Shown here one piece after another: positions 60,846 to 64,000 of a stretch of 64,000 bases of DNA (the stretch's first letter is position 1; each line of letters opens with the position of its first letter). The notes beneath the pieces are model-generated. The model was not told where the DNA came from. It ran no database searches and saw nothing but the letters and a program-made list of their open reading frames with translations. Both the position numbers and the translations under genes were made by a program. Source of the stretch: Bin90 sp965214635 (lineage in GTDB: Bacteria; Chloroflexota; Dehalococcoidia; Lucifugimonadales; JADFKI01); contig OZ243964.1 of assembly GCA_965214635.1 (NCBI GenBank), forward strand, positions 1,116,001-1,180,000, read 5' to 3'.

Positions 60846-62786
60846 ATGATGTCTAAGTGGTTAAAGAAGAAGTCCCTATTTGGGATTGTTACTGCGCTTG
60901 CGGTGATGGCGTTGGTGGCGGGAGCTTGCGCCGCTGAGCAGCCGGCAGCACCGGCGGCACAGCCGCAAGCACCAGCTGCGCAGGCGCCTGCAGCTCAGGC
61001 ACCTGCACCGCAAGCACCCGCACCGCAGGCGCCAGCACCACCGGCACCTGCACCTCAGGCGCCAGCGCCAGCGCCCGCCCCAGCGGCGACCGCGGCACCG
61101 GCTACAGGGATGATGATGGAAGAGGGTCCCACGCCCGAGGGCAAGCTCACCATAGCAGTTACGCGCGTTGGCGCACCCAACGGTCTGCCGCGCTTCTGCT
61201 CCGCTTCGGCGGGTGGCTGCGCCGAAATCATCTACATGGCGGGCATGACCGAGACGCTGTTCAACTCCAAGCTGGATGCGAGCGGTTCTCCGACGACCGA
61301 GCCGATGCTGGCTACCGAGTTCACGCTAGACCCGTCGCTTGAGTATGGCGACTTCACCCTGCGTGAGGGCGTCCAGTTCCACAACGGTTGGGGCGAAATG
61401 ACCTCCGAAGATGTGGCGTTCTCATACAACGACGCCAACTCGGTTACCAACCCTGAGAGCGTCCACGGGCAGGCAGGCGACTTTGCACCGCTGATTGCGA
61501 GCATGGAGCCTATAGACCCCTATACCGTGCGCCTCCACTACCGCAACTATGACAGTCGCGGCGTGCTGCACCGCTTCAGCCGCTTCTGGCAGACGGCGGG
61601 CATCGTAAGCAGCAAGGTATACGCGGAAAAGGGCGTTGAGGGTATGCAGGATGACTACTCCGGCGTTGGCGCATTCGTCGCCGACGAGTGGGTACAGCAG
61701 AAGGGCATATTCCTGTCCGCATTCCCCGACTACTACGCTCGCGGCGAGGGCAACATCGGCCCGTTCGTCGAGACGGTAGAGTGGATTGACATCCCCGCAG
61801 GCGAATCCCGCCGCGCAGCCCTAGAGGCAGGCGAGGCGCAGATCGCACAGGTGGCGCTGGCAGATGTTCCCGGCCTCATCGCCGATGGCTATGAAGCACA
61901 GCGCGGCTCTGCGTTCAACTCAATGTTCAACATCTCGCTCGGCTCCGGTAACTACTGGGAAGAGTTCGGTGCGCTGACGGGCGAAAAGCTTGAGCGCGAC
62001 CGTGAGACCGACGGCTATCCATATATTGGCAACCCGTTCGAGGATGGCTCATACAGCGAAGACACGGCTTCTATGCAGAACGCTCGGCTCGTGCGCAACG
62101 GACTTGCGTGGAGCATCGACCGCGAATCGCTGCTTGAGAATGTCATCGCAGGTCTCGGCGTTGTTAACCACCAGCCGTATCTATCCGTCAACAACCCCAA
62201 CTATCGCGACGAGTGGAGCTGGGGCCTCGACTACGACATGGGCAAGCAGCTTCTGTCCGAAGCGGGCTACCCCGACGGATTCGAGATGGATATGTGGATC
62301 GGCACGGGCGAGCTGAACTCTGATGTGGGTGAAGCGGTCGGCGCAGGCTGGCAGCAGAACCTCGGGGTGAAGGTGAACCTGATTAAGACCGAGTACGGTA
62401 CATTCCGCCCGGGTCTCGTGGCACGGACGAACAAGACTCCGTTCACAGGCTGCGGAGACGAGAATAAGGCGAACTTCCCGTATGACTGGGCGCACGGCTT
62501 CGTGATGAGCTCCATCAGCGCGGGCGGTTATGGCGTGGCGATGGAAGTGCCCTTCGCTGCCCAGTCCTACCTCAGCATGGCGGGTGAGCCGGACAAGGCG
62601 AAGCGCGAAGAACTCGCCGCCGCCTTCTACGACAGCAACCGCCACTGGGCGCTCTGCGTGGGCGTGTTCGAGATACCGATTTGGCCCGCATACAACCCTG
62701 ACGCCATCGAGGGCTGGGACCAGCGGCCTATCGCCAACGGCAACCTCGCAGGCATCAACAACATCCGGACCATCAAGCTGAAGTAG
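60846..62786 (+). CDS. ABC transporter substrate-binding lipoprotein, peptide/nickel family (family 5)
   Basis: 646 residues from ATG at 60846, with AGGAGGGAGG upstream. A basic start and hydrophobic segment end in LVAGACAAEQ, a lipobox-like cleavage site with Cys near residue 26. It should be an extracytoplasmic lipoprotein. A linker of about 60 residues of Ala/Pro/Gln follows, then the SBP family 5 fold (EGVQFHNGWGEMTSEDVAFS, GLAWSIDRESLLENVI, KQLLSEAGYPDGFEMDMW). The ligand could be peptides, opines or other oligomers. A permease gene follows at 63143. Confidence 0.9.
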   Translation: MMSKWLKKKSLFGIVTALAVMALVAGACAAEQPAAPAAQPQAPAAQAPAAQAPAPQAPAPQAPAPPAPAPQAPAPAPAPAATAAPATGMMMEEGPTPEGKLTIAVTRVGAPNGLPRFCSASAGGCAEIIYMAGMTETLFNSKLDASGSPTTEPMLATEFTLDPSLEYGDFTLREGVQFHNGWGEMTSEDVAFSYNDANSVTNPESVHGQAGDFAPLIASMEPIDPYTVRLHYRNYDSRGVLHRFSRFWQTAGIVSSKVYAEKGVEGMQDDYSGVGAFVADEWVQQKGIFLSAFPDYYARGEGNIGPFVETVEWIDIPAGESRRAALEAGEAQIAQVALADVPGLIADGYEAQRGSAFNSMFNISLGSGNYWEEFGALTGEKLERDRETDGYPYIGNPFEDGSYSEDTASMQNARLVRNGLAWSIDRESLLENVIAGLGVVNHQPYLSVNNPNYRDEWSWGLDYDMGKQLLSEAGYPDGFEMDMWIGTGELNSDVGEAVGAGWQQNLGVKVNLIKTEYGTFRPGLVARTNKTPFTGCGDENKANFPYDWAHGFVMSSISAGGYGVAMEVPFAAQSYLSMAGEPDKAKREELAAAFYDSNRHWALCVGVFEIPIWPAYNPDAIEGWDQRPIANGNLAGINNIRTIKLK

Positions 62787-63142
62787 TTAAGTCTGCTCTA
62801 CAATCGGCAGGCGCTACAGCCATAGATGCAAGCGCCCTCGCAGCACACTACGGGGGCGCTTGCAGGTTAATAATAGAGCTTTTTAGAGGAAGTAAACTAA
62901 CGAATTGAGAAATGGAAAGAAAGCGTGGAGTGGGCGCTCCCCCCCTTACCATCTCCGTGTTTGGGTAGACATATTTTCATAGGAACGGACGGGGACTGAA
63001 TGGCGGCGGGGGATGTTGGAGGAATCTGTTTAGGGCGGTTGTGGGGATGATGGGTGATATTGGAACAAAGTAGCCCGACGGCGGACGGGTTGGGATGTGT
63101 GGATAGAGGGGCGTTTCTGAATGTTGGGAGAAGTTTGAACAA
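62787..63142 (+). other. gap between substrate-binding protein and permease
   Basis: It holds the hairpin at 62828-62863; no gene is recognisable in the rest. GGGAGAAG at about 63126 is the ribosome site for the permease. Confidence 0.5.
62828..62863 (+). terminator. hairpin after the substrate-binding protein gene
   Basis: GCAAGCGCCCTC (62828-62839) pairs with GGGGGCGCTTGC (62852-62863) with one mismatch; no T tract follows. Such hairpins often protect the binding-protein mRNA and lower expression of downstream permeases. Confidence 0.5.
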
Positions 63143-64000
63143 ATGTTGCGGTTTCTGATAAGACGCATCGCGTTTGCGGGATTTGCCATCGTCGGCGCTA
63201 CGCTGTTGACATTCACGCTGTCTCGAATGGCAGGAGACCCGCGTTACCTATACGCCCAAGAGGGCGGCTACGGCATCACGCAGGAGCGGTGGGATGCGCT
63301 GGGCGAGGAGCTTGGCTTGGACAAGCCCATCGTCTGGCAGTACGCTGTTTGGCTGGGCAACATCCTGCGAGGGGACTGGCAGGACAGCCTGATAGACCGC
63401 AAGAGCGTGTTTGAGAAGGTTGTTACGAGCCTGCCGGTTACGCTGCGGCTTGCGTTCACTTCGTTTGCGTTCGCATCCATCATAGGCATACCGCTGGGTG
63501 TGCTGTCCGCCGTGAAACGCGGCTCGATGTTCGACTTATTGGGGCGCGGATTCGCTCTGTTTGGTCAAGCGCTCCCCGTGTTCTGGGTGGGCATAATGCT
63601 CATCCTGATATTCTCGGTGTACTTGGGCTGGCTGCCCACAGGCACGCTGGGCGAGCGCGGTCAGGGCATATTCCAGTGGGAGTACTATGTCTTGCCCACG
63701 ATAACACTGGGCTGGATAGCCGCCGCTAGCTACCTGCGGCTGGTGCGCTCCGCAATGCTGGAGATATTCGACTCTGAGTTCATCAAACTGGCGCGTGCCA
63801 AGGGCGTGTCGAGCAACTCGGTCATATGGAAGCACGGGTTCAGGAATGCGTTGATAGCGCCGCTGACATTCTCGTCGCTGCTGCTGACCGGGTTCATCAC
63901 CGGCGCAGTCGTAACCGAATCCATCTTCGCCATACCGGGGCTTGGCAGGCTCGCCTTCGGCAGCATACAAGACAACGACTTCCCCGTGATGGTGTCGGTG
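63143..64000 (+). CDS. ABC transporter permease, DppB/OppB family (partial, runs off the window)
   Basis: It opens with ATG at 63143 (MLRFLIRRIAFAGFAI) and is still open at the window end after 286 codons. The first transmembrane segment is followed by the long periplasmic region with LGEELGLDKPIVWQYAVW. Later come LPVTLRLAFTSFAFASIIGI, the EAA-type loop (FIKLARAKGVSSNSVIWKHG) that contacts the ATPase, and VTESIFAIPGLGRLAFGSI near the end. This matches the first permease of peptide/nickel importers, nearly complete. A second permease and ATPases are expected just beyond the window. Confidence 0.92.
   Translation, partial: MLRFLIRRIAFAGFAIVGATLLTFTLSRMAGDPRYLYAQEGGYGITQERWDALGEELGLDKPIVWQYAVWLGNILRGDWQDSLIDRKSVFEKVVTSLPVTLRLAFTSFAFASIIGIPLGVLSAVKRGSMFDLLGRGFALFGQALPVFWVGIMLILIFSVYLGWLPTGTLGERGQGIFQWEYYVLPTITLGWIAAASYLRLVRSAMLEIFDSEFIKLARAKGVSSNSVIWKHGFRNALIAPLTFSSLLLTGFITGAVVTESIFAIPGLGRLAFGSIQDNDFPVMVSV

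Overview
The window looks like a chromosomal segment of a free-living, probably marine, member of the Chloroflexota near the SAR202/Dehalococcoidia lineages. This is inferred from four things seen together. The 16S rRNA gene is followed only by tRNA-Ala, with no 23S. The SAR202-type accessory genes include a luciferase-like flavin monooxygenase, a CaiB/BaiF CoA-transferase and a DapA-like aldolase. Several very large secreted adhesin-like proteins carry a GWNLVS-type C-terminal domain. The ABC substrate-binding lipoprotein has an Ala/Pro-rich linker. A 16S tree would settle the placement. Base composition is moderately GC-rich throughout, and TTG and GTG starts are common.

Layout. 1-2156 holds an IS1-type element and an IS256/MULE-like element side by side. 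2375-9862 (minus) is one gene for a 2,495-residue secreted cadherin-like protein with its own terminator. 10142-10743 is an internally deleted copy of the IS256-like element. Next to it is a promoter, a 31-codon leader ORF rich in Tyr/Phe codons and a terminator hairpin, all upstream of a DAHP synthase gene (aroF type), which suggests transcription attenuation. A NimA-like flavoprotein follows.

13391-36226 is a nearly unbroken str-S10-spc-alpha superoperon: rpsL, rpsG, fusA, rpsJ, rplCDWB, rpsS, rplV, rpsC, rplP, rpmC, rpsQ, rplNXE, rpsN, rpsH, rplF, rplR, rpsE, rpmD, rplO, secY, adk, map, infA, rpmJ, rpsM, rpsK, rpsD, rpoA, rplQ, truA, rplM, rpsI. It lacks tuf between fusA and rpsJ and carries an unrelated membrane-protein gene between rpsK and rpsD. 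It ends at a good intrinsic terminator.

36492-40700 carries small metabolic genes: a Uma2-type nuclease, a ketopantoate reductase family protein, an MTA/SAH nucleosidase-like protein and a sugar-phosphate isomerase, plus a decayed Uma2 fragment and an IS scar. 40761-42876 is a short rRNA unit: promoter, 16S rRNA bracketed by a 30-nt complementary processing stem, tRNA-Ala(TGC) and terminator. 43371-51045 (minus) encodes two more large secreted proteins. The larger contains three almost identical tandem cadherin/beta-sandwich modules.

51193-52258 is an intact IS256-like copy with 9-bp target duplications, inserted beside an older IS end. 52352-60454 is an accessory metabolic island: a flavin monooxygenase, a CoA-transferase, GalU, an aldo/keto reductase, a ThiO-like oxidase coupled to a HAD hydrolase, a small membrane protein and a DapA-like enzyme. 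The window ends inside a peptide/nickel-type ABC importer: the substrate-binding lipoprotein is complete and the first permease runs off the end.
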